Origin: Phytophthora quininea
Taxonomy: Eukaryota > Oomycota > Peronosporomycetes > Peronosporales > Peronosporaceae
DNA length: 64,000 bases
Reading direction: 5' to 3'
Assembly (NCBI GenBank): GCA_011947345.1
Contig: JAAVTG010001040.1
Span: forward strand, 1 to 64,000
Below, in pieces: positions 32,936 through 43,300 of the stretch. A program made the position numbers and the translations under genes. Under the pieces are notes generated by a model. That model ran no database searches and was not told the origin of the DNA. It was given only the letters and a program-made list of their open reading frames with translations. Each line of letters begins with the position of its first letter. Positions within the stretch are counted from its first letter, which is position 1.

Positions 32936-32956
32936 GAGCTACGAGCTACGAGCTAC
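32933..32956. repeat. 7-bp tandem repeat ACGAGCT, three copies
   Basis: Three consecutive ACGAGCT units, the last merging into ACGTAC. They sit exactly where the CAND1 remnant ends and the PLD-like gene's stop codon lies. Confidence 0.8.
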
Positions 32957-34020
32957 GTACTTCCGCGCTTCTTCTTAGAGCGCGCCATCGCCAACATCTT
33001 CTCGTCCACGGGCACACCGTACGGCGGCATTGAGGCCTGCAGCACCTTCTTCCGAAAGCGCGTCGAAATGGGCGTCTCGAAGGTGACCTCGTTGTCCTCA
33101 AAGTTGTTCTCCTGACTCGGCCCGGTGCCCACCCGACGGGAGCGTTGGATCAAGCCCGCTCCCGTCAGGTTGCTCGAGCCTGAAAACTTCATGGCGTCGT
33201 CAATTGTCATGCCCTTCATGTGCATCATGGTTGATGGCGTTGATGTCGTGAAAATGGGAATATCACAGCGCAGGAAGTCGAGGAGGATTTCTCCATCTGA
33301 AGAACCTCCGAGTTTGTCCGTGTAGACAATAATTTCGAGCCCCCGACGGGCAGCAGCACGGAGGGCCTCGGCAATGGCCACGTTGGTGACGACGAAGGAC
33401 GCGACGGTGATGTTGTCGCTGGCCCAGCTGACGGCCAGCAGCATCTCCACAAGACCGCAGGGGAAAGTGTGCTCTGTGCCGGCAATGAGTGGTGGCGCGG
33501 GCTTGAGCTCCGTCGGTAGGTCGCGGAATCGTATTGGTTGACTGGCTGGAGGGGCTGCGGCACGAGCAGCTTGCGAAGCCAGTTCGGGGAGGAGATCCGC
33601 CGCCGTGATGATGCCCGGTGCGCTCTTCGGGCGGCGCCCCAAAGGCTTTGGGAGCCCGTGGCGGTTGTTCCAGACATCGACCAACGTGTTGGCGGCAAAA
33701 CACCGCTCCTTCTTGTGGCTCTCGGAGACGCGCTTGCATCCAGCTCTCACGTCCGCGGCTTGGCTCCGGTCTGTAAGACCCAACTCACGGAGGGCCGCCA
33801 CGATGCGCCGATGGCGCTCACGCATGGCTTTGGTGGCCGCAGGTGCCAGCGCAGACGGAGAGTTCTTGAGTGCCGTCTCAATGTGCCTTATTGTCTGGGG
33901 ATAGAACATGTCTGGCTTGAGCCACTCATATAGGTCGCTGGGAATGGTGCGTTTGATGCGGGCGTCGAGCTCGGCCCCGAGCTCGACCACGAAGCGGAGA
34001 CGGTCCGTCGAGTGCGCCAT
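32953..34020 (-). CDS. PLD-like nuclease/phosphohydrolase with one HKD motif
   Basis: A 355-residue intact ORF (ATG 34020, MAHSTDRLRF). The C-terminal half is a phospholipase-D-type domain with a single HxK motif: HMKGMTIDD followed by FSGSSNLTGAGL, plus an upstream strand pattern SFVVTNVAIAEALRAAARRG. Single-HKD proteins (the mitoPLD/Nuc type) work as dimers on phosphodiester bonds in nucleic acids or cardiolipin. The N-terminal about 180 residues are helical and basic (MRERHRRIVAALRELG, CKRVSESHKKERCFA) and match no family I know. No signal peptide or membrane anchor is evident. It ends in a basic cluster (RSKKKRGST). Confidence 0.75.
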   Translation of the reverse strand: MAHSTDRLRFVVELGAELDARIKRTIPSDLYEWLKPDMFYPQTIRHIETALKNSPSALAPAATKAMRERHRRIVAALRELGLTDRSQAADVRAGCKRVSESHKKERCFAANTLVDVWNNRHGLPKPLGRRPKSAPGIITAADLLPELASQAARAAAPPASQPIRFRDLPTELKPAPPLIAGTEHTFPCGLVEMLLAVSWASDNITVASFVVTNVAIAEALRAAARRGLEIIVYTDKLGGSSDGEILLDFLRCDIPIFTTSTPSTMMHMKGMTIDDAMKFSGSSNLTGAGLIQRSRRVGTGPSQENNFEDNEVTFETPISTRFRKKVLQASMPPYGVPVDEKMLAMARSKKKRGST

Positions 34021-34165
34021 CGGCAGAATGGGAGCGAGATCTTCGGAGATCGTGGGTATTTCTTCTCATCGCCTACAGTACGATGAAGGCATTGCGGTTC
34101 GTCGTCCAGCTCACAGCTTTGAGTCGTCATGAACTCGGACAGCAGGTAGGTCGATCGCCTTCTGC

Positions 34166-34750
34166 ATGAACGTTTTCACGACGGCTGGCGACACGCTGCT
34201 GGTGCAGACCAAAGTGCAGAACGACTCGAGCAAGAACATGAACAAGCTATCCGTGCAGCTGTACGAGGATTTAACGGTGGACCTGGGCTCGTCGCAGAAG
34301 CCAGAGGGCTCCACGTGTGTCAGTCGGCAAGACTTCCCAGGCATCCCGGCCGGCAGGATGCTGGAGCAGGTGCTGGACCTGCCACTGACGACTCTTGCAC
34401 AGCCGCGACCCGTTCCGGCCGCCATCCATTCGCACTTCTTGTCCACCAGGTACCGCCTGGTCATCAAGTGCCAATTTCGACTCTGTCATAGCGTGTCCGT
34501 GGACTTCCCCGTCGTGGTTCTGAGGAAGGTGGTGGTTCGGAATGGCGGCGTGGCGTTCGCGCAGACGGCGTCAGTGGTGCCGACAGCAGAGGCTGCGTCC
34601 CCGTCCGACATTTCGATGGACGTGACGCAAGCTGTGGCAGTTGCAGCCGCGCCTTCGAGACGGAAATCCGACCCGAGGACTTCCCGCACCTCGAGAACCT
34701 CGACAGCGTCACTGAACTCTGTTCGGTCGCCGTCGTCCGTGGAGCACTAA
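34166..34750 (+). CDS. Arrestin C-terminal-domain protein, N-domain absent
   Basis: 194 residues from ATG 34166. The sequence GDTLLVQTKVQNDSSKNMNKLSVQLYED and, later, HFLSTRYRLVIKCQF..VSVDFPVVVLRK fits the arrestin C domain of alpha-arrestins, adaptors for membrane-protein trafficking. The N-terminal arrestin domain normally present is not found upstream, where the divergent PLD-like gene starts 145 bp away. The tail is Ser/Arg-rich (RTSRTSRTSTASLNSVRS). It is either a 5'-truncated gene or a gene whose first exons were lost; a possible splice acceptor (CAGCAG) lies just before the start. Confidence 0.65.
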   Translation: MNVFTTAGDTLLVQTKVQNDSSKNMNKLSVQLYEDLTVDLGSSQKPEGSTCVSRQDFPGIPAGRMLEQVLDLPLTTLAQPRPVPAAIHSHFLSTRYRLVIKCQFRLCHSVSVDFPVVVLRKVVVRNGGVAFAQTASVVPTAEAASPSDISMDVTQAVAVAAAPSRRKSDPRTSRTSRTSTASLNSVRSPSSVEH

Positions 34751-35215
34751 ATGGCCGTCGATGAACACGTAGTATATATTATAGCGAGCAGTACGAGCCG
34801 AAGTTTGGTGCGCTGCGCAACGTGCGTTACACAGTAAAAGAAACAAAAGAGTGAACATTGTGTCTTGATATCGATTTGTCATGTCGGCAGCACGAAGCGC
34901 GGCCCAAACACGATCGTTTCCCAACGAAGCGCGGCCCAAACACGATCGTTTCCCAACGAAGCGCGAACTGAAAAAACTCTGTCCCCCAGTAGTACGAGTC
35001 TGCTCGCAGGGCGGGCGAGATTCCTCCGATTGTTACGTGGCAGTGCTCCCCAGTCTGTTCAAAGTAAATCCTGTTGAATTCGTAAGACGTTAGCAAAATC
35101 GCAGCGGAATCGCGCCTTTTGGTATCAGGTTGGAATCAGAGTTAACTTGAGTTCACTATACTGAAAATATGGAAGGATTTCGAAACGCACCGCTTTTTGC
35201 ATTCTCTTGCAAGCC
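34751..35215. repeat. Intergenic stretch with 32-bp tandem repeat
   Basis: A 32-bp unit (CGAAGCGCGGCCCAAACACG followed by ATCGTTTCCCAA) is repeated exactly at 34893-34924 and 34925-34956, with a third partial copy to 34966. The rest of the gap contains no gene that I recognise. Confidence 0.85.
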
Positions 35216-35894
35216 ATGCCTCCTCTTGTGGTCATCCGCAGCGGCTGCAAGCACGTGGAGTACCTGGAGAACCGCAGCGCATGGCGACGACCACCACGTG
35301 TCGGTTCAGCGAGCGACAGTGACGAGGAGTTCGCCGACGACGAGGACGAAACACAGACCGAGAGCGACTGGCGTGGCGAGGTCGACGACGGCTGCGCTTC
35401 GAGCAAACGCTTCGGCTTCTCGCGTGAGCTGTGCGACGTGGAAGGCATGCACGCCTTCCGCTGCGTAGACTGCGGCAATGTCGTGGCCGACCGCGACGAC
35501 GTCGTGTCCAAGACGTTTTTCGGGCGCACCGGCAAGGCCTTCCTCATGAACAACATGTCGGACCGGAGCGATTTGCTTCAACCCTTGTGCTTTATGCTGA
35601 TGCCATTGCTCCACTAGGTACAACATTCGAGTCGGGCCCGCTCGGAACCGTTACCTGATGACAGGCATGCACACAATAGCGGACGTGCTGTGCAGCCAGT
35701 GCGACTTTGTCCTGGGGTGGAAATATGTAAGCTTGGTTTGCTTGTCATCTTGCTCTTCTGCTGACCGATCATTCTTCCGAGGGCTGTAGATTAAAGCCAT
35801 GGAGAGTTCCCAGAAGTACAAAGAGGGCAAGTTCATCATGGAGCACGCCGTGGTGCAAGACGACTCGGAAGAAAAAGCGTGGAACCGACTGTGA
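35216..35894 (+). CDS. Yippee-family zinc-binding protein
   Basis: Yippee proteins are small zinc-binding proteins of the Mis18/cereblon-like fold, linked in animals to centrosome and growth control. There are three exons, 35216-35556, 35618-35726 and 35790-35894, giving 184 residues. The introns (61 and 63 bp) are GT-AG. The zinc ligands are CVDCG in exon 1 and CSQCD in exon 2. Further hallmarks are FGRTGKAFLMNN, MTGMHTIADVLC, LGWKY and SSQKYKEGKFI. The N-terminal about 70 residues are acidic and specific to this protein. The ATG at 35216 (MPPLVVIRSG) is chosen as the first in frame. The joined frame is intact. Confidence 0.9.
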
Positions 35895-36172
35895 AACAAG
35901 GTCATTTGCAGCGCGGCAGCTTATACGATGGCATACCCGTGCATGCGTAGGAAATACATACTACTGCTAGACAATGACAAACCAAGGCAGACACAAAACT
36001 TACCATTGACACGGGACAGATTTTCAGCGCGCGAGGAAGCAAATACTATAACTTATATGTCAGTCATACCTCTTTTTCTCTCTGCGTGGTCTGCTGCTGT
36101 GACTCCAACATCACTGCTCGCTTCAGGAAGAAGGAAAAAATGTCTTCACTCCTGCTGACGCATCTCGCATTT
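35895..36172. other. Short convergent gap between Yippee and SmB genes
   Basis: 278 bp, no gene. It presumably contains the 3' ends of both transcripts. Confidence 0.5.
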
Positions 36173-37093
36173 TTACTGACCAGGCGGACCCCGCATTCCT
36201 GGGGGCGGCCCAGGTGGGCCACGCATCCCTGGAGGAGGCATCATTCCTGGCGGTGGTCCCATACCAAGTCCTGGAGGCGGGCCCATTCCTGGAGGTGGCA
36301 TTCCCATGCCCATCGGTCGCGGAGGCGGCATCATGCCGCCAGGGGTCCTGGAATACCTCGGCCTCGGCCGTACGACTGCGGTTGTGCCATTGCCGCCACT
36401 GCAAAGAAAAGAAAAGAAGACACAGCAAAACAATTAGCATCACAAGTCCGTGCGCGAGTAGGAAACAGGCTGGAGTGACTGGCTGGCGGGTGTGGACTGT
36501 TCCATCATACTAAGATCGTAGGCAGTAGTTTCCTATGCTGTGCTCAGCCGGGTTCGGAGAGAAGCCGTGCGCCCGTTCACTTATCCGTTCGAGTGATCAC
36601 TTGGAGCCTTGCCCACCCTCGCTCAACGACCACGTCCAGCCTGATCCCAACAGCAATAAAAAAGTCCTCAAAGCGTACCTTGTCCTGGTTGCATCATTCC
36701 CGGCGCTGGGCCGCGCATGGGCATAAGACCCATGGGAGGAGCGCCCATGGGGGCTGCAGGGATGCCTCGACCGGCCGCGCGAGCCATGCCAGGGCCGTTG
36801 GGGCCAACCGTCTCGTTCTCCTTGGCCAGCGGCGGGCCCTCCACGGTGAGCGACACGACGCTCTCTCCGCGCAGCAGCACGAGCCCCAGGTGGCGCTTCT
36901 CCACGCGCTCCTCCGAGACCGAGGATTTGACCTTGGCCTTGAGCGTGCGGAACTCCTCGCAGTCGCCAAGCACCAGGTTCATGTGCTTGTCGAAGGCCAT
37001 GAAGTAGCCGATGAGCACGCGCGAGTCCTGCAGCGTCACCTTCATGCGGTAGTTGATGTAGTTGAGCATCTTGCTGCTCTTGCTCATCACCAT
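36173..37093 (-). CDS. SNRPB: SmB/SmB' spliceosomal protein
   Basis: A core Sm-ring protein of U1, U2, U4 and U5 snRNPs. Exon 1 (37093-36679) encodes the Sm fold with [29 protein letters not shown] and [14 protein letters not shown], then a Gly/Ala/Arg linker. A 280-bp intron (36399-36678, long for this window) separates exon 2 (36398-36173) with the repeated PPPGM tail that binds WW-domain partners. In exon 2 the frame needs one extra base at the G4 run 36342-36345 (+ strand) to enter the PPPGM repeats. The corrected length is 213 residues, versus 231-240 in human. It is divergent from PEX10, with 228 bp between start codons. Confidence 0.92.
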
Positions 37094-37321
37094 CTTGGTC
37101 CGAGGGTTTCCCAGTCGAGCGATCGACCGGAGCAGCGCCAAAGACGGAGGGGAGAGCGAGCGGATCAAGCTGCTTTGCTTGCTTGGCGCAGCCGAGATAT
37201 GAAATACGAAGTATCAAAGGTCCATACAAAACCAGTGCGTTCAATTAAGCTTGACTTGAGTATGGGCGTTGAACTTCGACCGATGACGGCGACAGAAGTG
37301 CACCGGCCTCAAGACGCGGCG

Positions 37322-38477
37322 ATGGCGACTGAGAGCTTCCCGGCGGCCGGCGCGTGCGCGGAGCTTCTGCTTGCCGAGAACAAGGACGCAGTGTACGAGA
37401 GCGAGCTGAAGAACCTGCTGCGCGAGGTGCTGGAGCGCGGCTGCGGCGCACACTTGCTGTCCCAGTTGCTGCCGGAGCTCTCGGCGCTGGCCTCGCTGCT
37501 GTACCACGCGCTGTCGATCGGTGCGCTGCAGCCTGGACAGACACTAGGCGAGGAATTCTGTGACATCGTCCGTGTCACGAGGCCCAGTTCCGGCGCAGTG
37601 GACTCGGTGCGACTGCGGCGACACGCGCTGTGGCTGGCGCTTGCTGTGCTGCCCAAGTACCTGACGGCACGGTCCCAGAGCGGGTGGAAGAATCTGACCC
37701 AACTGACGCGTACTCCCAGGGAGCGCATGGAGCAGCAGCTTCGTCTTCGTCGTGAGGCAGCGGCTGCAGCTGCGGCGGTCTCTGCGGGCCCGGAGGGTGA
37801 TAAGCAACCTCAGGAAAGTCGCCTTGCTATGCTGAAGCCTCAGCAATTGTTACAGCAGATGGATCACGTTGTGTCAAAGTTGAAGGCTCTGGGCGCTTGG
37901 ATCGAGAACGATGTGTTCCCAGCGTCTTACGAGTTCAGTGTGGCATGCGTGCAGCAATGGGGGCACATGCGCACCTCGCAGCATTCTACGTGATGGCTCG
38001 GTATTTGCACTTGTCCAAGCGACTCGCCAACATCCAGTACGTTTTCGTGCGGAAGGACCTCATGCCGGGGACGAATCTATCCGTTCTCGGGTACTTGATG
38101 TTCCTGCGACTTATTGCTACTTCGCTCGTAGAGCTCAAGCGTCTGCGCGGATTCTACAAACAAGAGCGAAAGCAGCGCCAGCAAGAGGCAAGAGCTGCGG
38201 CAGGAATTCCCGTGACTGTCGCCCACTCGGACCGGGTGCCGACAGCTTTATCTTTGCGGACGCGCAGGCAAACGCTGGAGCAGTTGGTGTCCGCCGGAGC
38301 CATCGAAAATGCGCGCTGTGTCTTGGAGAGCGTGTCGCTCCCTCCGTCACCCCATGCGGCCACGTCTTCTGCTGGGAGTGCATCGTTGGCTGGTGCCAGA
38401 AGAACAAAGCCGAGTGTCCACTTTGTCGCCAGGAAACGCATCCACAGCAGATCAAGTGCGTCTACAACTATCCCTGA
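37322..38477 (+). CDS. PEX10: Peroxin-10 (RING E3 ubiquitin ligase)
   Basis: PEX10 sits in the peroxisomal membrane with PEX2 and PEX12 and ubiquitinates the import receptor PEX5. The N-terminal helical/membrane region includes YQTLGEE-like QTLGEEFCDI, an Ala/Gln-rich insert, and LHLSKRLANIQYVF. The C-terminal C3HC4 RING reads CALCLGER..CGHVFCWECI..CPLCR. Two frame breaks occur, at the G5 run 37959-37963 and the A4 run 38306-38309. Each is repaired by one extra base, giving 385 residues. ATGs at 37262 and 37283 are alternatives; 37322 (MATESFPAAG) is preferred by length and position. The end overlaps the convergent C1D gene by 10 bp. Confidence 0.92.
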
Positions 38478-39141
38478 AAAACTACTACCAACGTTTTAGC
38501 AAGCGAGAAATATATAACTGGCATGTCAAGTTCTTCGCAACCGCGTTTGGTGCATTGCTGTCTAGTGTTTTTCTGGCGCTTGTTTTTCCTGCCCGAACTC
38601 TTGGTAGCTGCTCGCTTCGTCTTGCCATCGGATTTTCCATTAGCCTGCTTCTTTGAGGCTTCTTCCTTGGCCTCTTTCTCGTTCTTGGCCTTCACGTACA
38701 CCTGGTCGGAGCTGAGAGCGCTGTTGATGAACCGCTTGGAGGCGTCCTTGTCTAGCACTAGCTTGGGGCCCTTGGCCAGCTCTTCTGCATCCTTAATCTT
38801 CTTGATAAACGCCTTGACGCGTTCCAGTTCCTGCTTCACGTGGGTCTGGCGAATGTCCTTGGGCGAGACGCCCTGGGTTTTAGGAAAACGAACAGCAACG
38901 CATTGATGCTGTAGGCTGCAGGCGTCGAACACATACAAAACGTGAGTTTTGGCAATGGCATCGACACAGGTGCAAATGGGATAGACGCACCGAGCGAGAC
39001 CTGCACCTTTGCACGCTCCAGCGGACTGAGCGGCGCCACAAACTCCTCCACGGACGTGTCCTTGAACACGGCCAGGTGCTCTTCCACCGTCGCCAGCGTC
39101 TGCTCCACACCGGCGAACGCTTCCACTGCCTGCTCGCTCAT
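38468..39141 (-). CDS. C1D: C1D/LRP1 exosome co-factor
   Basis: A Sas10/C1D family RNA-binding protein that assists the nuclear exosome in rRNA and snoRNA 3' processing. Exon 1 is 39141-38991 and exon 2 is 38915-38468, with a 75-bp GT-AG intron. The family core is visible: LSPLERAKVQVSL, YSINALLFVFLK, TQGVSPKD, VKQELERVKAFIKKIKD, and the Lys-rich tail. One extra base is needed at the T4 run 38878-38881 (+ strand) to pass from FLK into TQGV. The corrected length is 199 residues. The stop codon overlaps the 3' end of PEX10. Confidence 0.9.
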
Positions 39142-39191
39142 CGATTTTTTGGTTGGAGACAATGAATGCGGTACATGTCGACCGCCGAAAG

Positions 39192-39351
39192 GCACATGGC
39201 TACACTGGAGGACGTACGGATTGCGCTGAAGATCACCATGGTGGTCGATCTCCGTGCTCGCTGCAGTTGAAACATGAGAGTGCGCGTTACGAGAAAAAGT
39301 TAGGCTAGCTACAAGACATAGCCATTGTTGGCGCCGTCGCTGTCGGGAGGG
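39192..39351. repeat. Direct repeat copy A (3' end of C2H2 gene and flank)
   Basis: This matches 40174-40316 at high identity with one internal length difference. It contains the last about 14 codons, stop codon and 3' flank of the zinc-finger gene at 39309-40046. Confidence 0.88.
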
Positions 39352-40046
39352 CTGTCGTCCCTCTTGCGCCTCTTCATGACTGCCTCTGCGGCAGATGCGA
39401 GCGCCAGCGCCGGCACCTGGTCGCCGAGCACGGCGGGGTTCTTGTTCTGCAGTGCATCGATAAGGTGCTTCTGCACTTCGATCATCTCGCCCATCTTGCC
39501 CACCAGTTCCTGGAACCGCTGGTCCATCATGGCCACGAACTCCACCAGCAGCGCGTTCGACGGGTCCATCGGCTCTCCAGTCGCCTCCATCGCTGACGCC
39601 GGCCGCTTGTTGCTGTTCAATTGCTGGACACCACCCTCCGCTCGGTCGTCAAGCGCCGAATGCCGCGGCTGCATCGTCTGGATAGTCTGGATGGTCTGAA
39701 GATCCTTGTGCTCAGCTGCCGGCGGAGGGATCGCCGACAGCACCTCGACCCGCGGGCCTTCCTCCGACGGTGGGGCCGTCGTCGTCTCCGCTGGGACCGA
39801 CAGGATATTGGTGGCCCCCATCGCGCCGTGCCGGACCAGGATACTGCCGCCGACTACCGCCGCCTCGCCGCCGCCGCTGTTGTCTTCCCTGGCGACCTCG
39901 TACTGCCGCCGGTGCTCCACCGAGTAGACCTCGCCCTGCTTCAGGTGCGCCTTGGTGAAGTGCATTTTGAACTTTTGCGTGCGCATGGTCTTGTCGCACC
40001 CAGGGAACCTGCAGACGATGCCGTTCTTGTGCTTGTTGCCCGCCAT
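39309..40046 (-). CDS. Single C2H2-type zinc-finger protein
   Basis: 245 residues from ATG 40046 (MAGNKHKNG). The only recognisable domain is an N-terminal C2H2-like finger, CRFPGCDKTMRTQKFKMHFTKAH (about residues 12-34). A low-complexity middle with TIQTIQTM and a predicted helical C-terminal segment (FVAMMDQRFQELVGKMGEM) follow, then a basic patch MKRRKRD that may act in nuclear import. It could be a DNA- or RNA-binding regulator. The 3' end is part of a direct repeat whose second copy lies upstream of this gene. Confidence 0.75.
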   Translation of the reverse strand: MAGNKHKNGIVCRFPGCDKTMRTQKFKMHFTKAHLKQGEVYSVEHRRQYEVAREDNSGGGEAAVVGGSILVRHGAMGATNILSVPAETTTAPPSEEGPRVEVLSAIPPPAAEHKDLQTIQTIQTMQPRHSALDDRAEGGVQQLNSNKRPASAMEATGEPMDPSNALLVEFVAMMDQRFQELVGKMGEMIEVQKHLIDALQNKNPAVLGDQVPALALASAAEAVMKRRKRDDSPPDSDGANNGYVL

Positions 40047-40398
40047 GCTGAAGGTGCGAGAGTGCTCATCGATTTTGGGGGCTTCTATTGGTGTGCGGAC
40101 GATGGGGTGCAATCATTGTCGCCCGCTCGAATTAATGGTACATACATCCGAATAGAAGCGCCTGAATATTCCAGCACATGGCTACATAATGCTGAAGATC
40201 ACCATGGCAGTCGATCTCCGTGCTTGCTGCAGTTGAAACATGCGAGTGCGCGTTACGAAAAAAGTTAGGCTAGCTACAAGACATTGCCATTGCTGGTGCC
40301 GTCGCTGTCGGGAGGTCTTACGATGGGAGGTTACTACGTACCACACAAATTCAACGTCAAGAATTGATGTTTTTACGTTTGCTGCTTTGCTAGCTTGC
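40047..40398. repeat. Gap holding direct repeat copy B, 3' remnant of a second C2H2 gene
   Basis: Positions 40174-40316 repeat 39192-39351. In minus-strand frame the remnant still ends PPDSDG..NVL-stop, parallel to the intact gene's PPDSDG..YVL-stop, with amino-acid differences. It is the 3' end of a lost tandem copy. The rest of the gap is the 3' flank of PSME4. Confidence 0.8.
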
Positions 40399-43300
40399 CT
40401 AGCTAAAGTAGCTGGGCGCGATGGCGACATCCTCGATCACGTCGAGCTGCGCCCGCGAAAACTTGGCCTTGGTCTCGAGCCAGTTGTCCTGGTGGGTGCG
40501 CTTGAAGTCGAGCAGTGTCTCCTTCACAGCCTTCTCCAGGAACGAAATGGCATTCGACGACTTCTTCATGTACAAGAACCGACCCAGCTCTTCAAAATGG
40601 GCGGCACGAAGCTGGGCACGTCGTGGGGAATGCGAGCACGATGGCAGTCAGACTCAGCACGCTCTCCATCATCTTGGCCTCCACCGACGTAAGTCGATCC
40701 TGCGCTTTCTTCAGCTCTTCCTCAGGAGCATTCTCCGACTTCAGACGCTCGCAGCGTCGATAAAGCTTCGGAAACTTGACGCGTGACTGCTCCGCGCTCT
40801 CTCGTAGACGCACGGCCATCGCTTCCACCGCTGCAGCCTGCTCGTTGTGAATGAGGCTGCGCAGCGCATACTTTGCCATCGCCTGCACTTCGCGTTGCTC
40901 ATCAGTCAGAAACCCGCCAACAAACGCGTGCACCCGTTCTTTCAGCGCCTTTGACAAGAAGATCCAGTGGTAAAACGAAAGGTCATCGTGAAGCGCAGTA
41001 CGGCACCTCGCGTCTTCCAAACGGTTGAAGTCGAAAGTCGCTCCAGTATGTCTAATAGACGAACGGCATTTTCCTCTCTGGACGAATCCTTGCGCACGGA
41101 GAACAGACGCAACGAGAGCGATACAGCATCGGTGGTGTTCTTGGCCTGCACAGCTACTTCCGCCTTTGGGTTATTCTGCGATAACAAAGCAATCGGAAGG
41201 AGCTCGTCCAACATGGACACTACATCTCGAGTGTCGCCAAATTTCTCGCACCACGCCAACCATTGCATGGCTGTTTCTTTGGCATGCAGCGCCACGTCGT
41301 CCTCCACCTGGTCGCTTTCGATTTCATCGCCCGATAACTTTGTTAGAGTCACAAGCTCGCCCAAGGGAAGTGGTGCTAACGGCAGTCCAGATGGAGGCGT
41401 CTCAATCGACCATGAAGACGAAGACGTCGAAGACGAGAAGCCCAGCACAAAAGAAGTCTTCCAACGTGGTCCCGGATAATCTTGTACGAGTGGGTCAAGG
41501 AGTGAGCTCGAATTACTCGCAGCAGCCTGTCGCCGAACTCTCTTGCCATAGCTGAAACCTTTGCGTCAGCGCTAGTGGCGCCGGCCGCAAGTAAATGAAT
41601 GCCCATAGATTCGACTAGTGTCAACCACTTAGCTTGTCGAGCATAGTCCTCGGACGTAGCACGAATGAATGAATCTTCCAATTCCTGCAGTATGTAGTCA
41701 GCTAGTGGCTTCAATCGAGCCAATTTCACCTCCCCAGACCTTGACGGGCGAGAAGATAGATACACCACTTCAGCCCACTGATCAGCCAACACGATACTCA
41801 CGTGGGGAAGGACTGCACGAAGCAAGTCGACCACAGCAGCGATGTGTTGCACGACGATTTCCTCCTCGAATTGATCTAGTTTTACCAGTGTATGCAGTAG
41901 CCCAGTGGCAAAATCGCCCAGTGTTTTCAGTGCAGCCTGTCGGTCTTCTTCCGCGACCTCCGCATTGGTTTTCTCGATTGCTAGTTGCCGTAGTTTTTCG
42001 ATCAAGTTGCTTTCCAAAAACGCCCTGGGGTTCTCACGGATCAGTGCTTCTACCAGTTTGACGTTTGATAAGCTCACGTGTGCGATTGCCTCTCTCGATT
42101 GGTTCAGCAGACGAACTGAAGACAAAGGTGGGGATTTCGGGTACGCGTGCGGGTTGTCCGTAATGTACCGAACAACTTCGTTCACCCCAAACGACCAGTC
42201 GCTTGGCGCTGACCCGGCATGCTGGCCGTCGGCAGAAGCAGCAAAACGATTTGAATTCTTGTGGTTGTTCAAAATGGCATCCAGCACGACCTGTAGTGTA
42301 GCATCTGAGTAGATAACTGGATGCAAGGACTGAGCGATTTCGCGTGCGCTATCGGTGTGGGTGTGCTTCAAAAGTTTGAGCAGATGTTTAAATATCTCCA
42401 GCGCGACTTGCCGAACAGGCAGTACTTCGTTGCTTAACTGTCGAATCACCAGTCTCCACACATTCTCCGATCTTGGCATGGTGTCGAGCTGCAAATATGG
42501 ATATAGCACCACCAAGTTCATCAGCTGGAATTTCCAGTGAGTCCTGGCAGCAGGTTCAGCCTCAACTAGCGTATCAAGGACGGACGGCTGGACGTTTTGA
42601 TCGGGAGTGCGTCTCCATGTTGACAGCAGTGATAAAAGAATGCTTGCAGGTTCTTTTCCGCCTTCGCTTTACCAGCCTCCGAGTCCACTCTCTTCACAAT
42701 GTCATAGCTTTTTAATAGCGCCACAAACACCCGCAAAAGCAGAGTGTCTCGCTTTTCCCACAAATTCCGACGCGCCAAGGGTAAAGAGAGCATGTGGAGC
42801 AGGCCGGACACTTGTTCTCCCTTTAAATCTGCCGAATCGCCCTGCCGCAGGCATTCCAATGCGTCAACATGTTTCGGCTGAGTGAAGAATAGCCATCTAG
42901 CGTACAGCACCGAACATTCCTTCATAACCTCGGCTGCCGCGGTACGAACACCCTCGTACGGATTCTTCAAAAGCATCTCCACCTCTTCTAATAGCGACTC
43001 GTACAATCGACGCGTAGCACTGTCGCTATCCGGGCTCATTATCAAGTTTGCAAGTGCGAAATGCTGTTCAACCTTCCGTTTGGCGTAGAAAAACATGACC
43101 TTTTCCACCATTTCATTCCGTGATAGAAGTGGCACTTGCTCTGCCTTTGGAATGCGAGGGGCAGCACAACGATAAGCGTTGGACGCCACATCCAATCCAG
43201 TCACCTTGGCGAACCGATTCATTTTTTGTTTCATCTCCATCTTATCGAGGTGCTCTCCTCTCCAAATCAAAAGTCGATTCATGATGCTCAACAATATGCG

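Noticed and set aside
34893..34966. CRISPR-like array
   Set aside because: The 32-bp units are directly contiguous with no spacers, so it is a simple tandem repeat.
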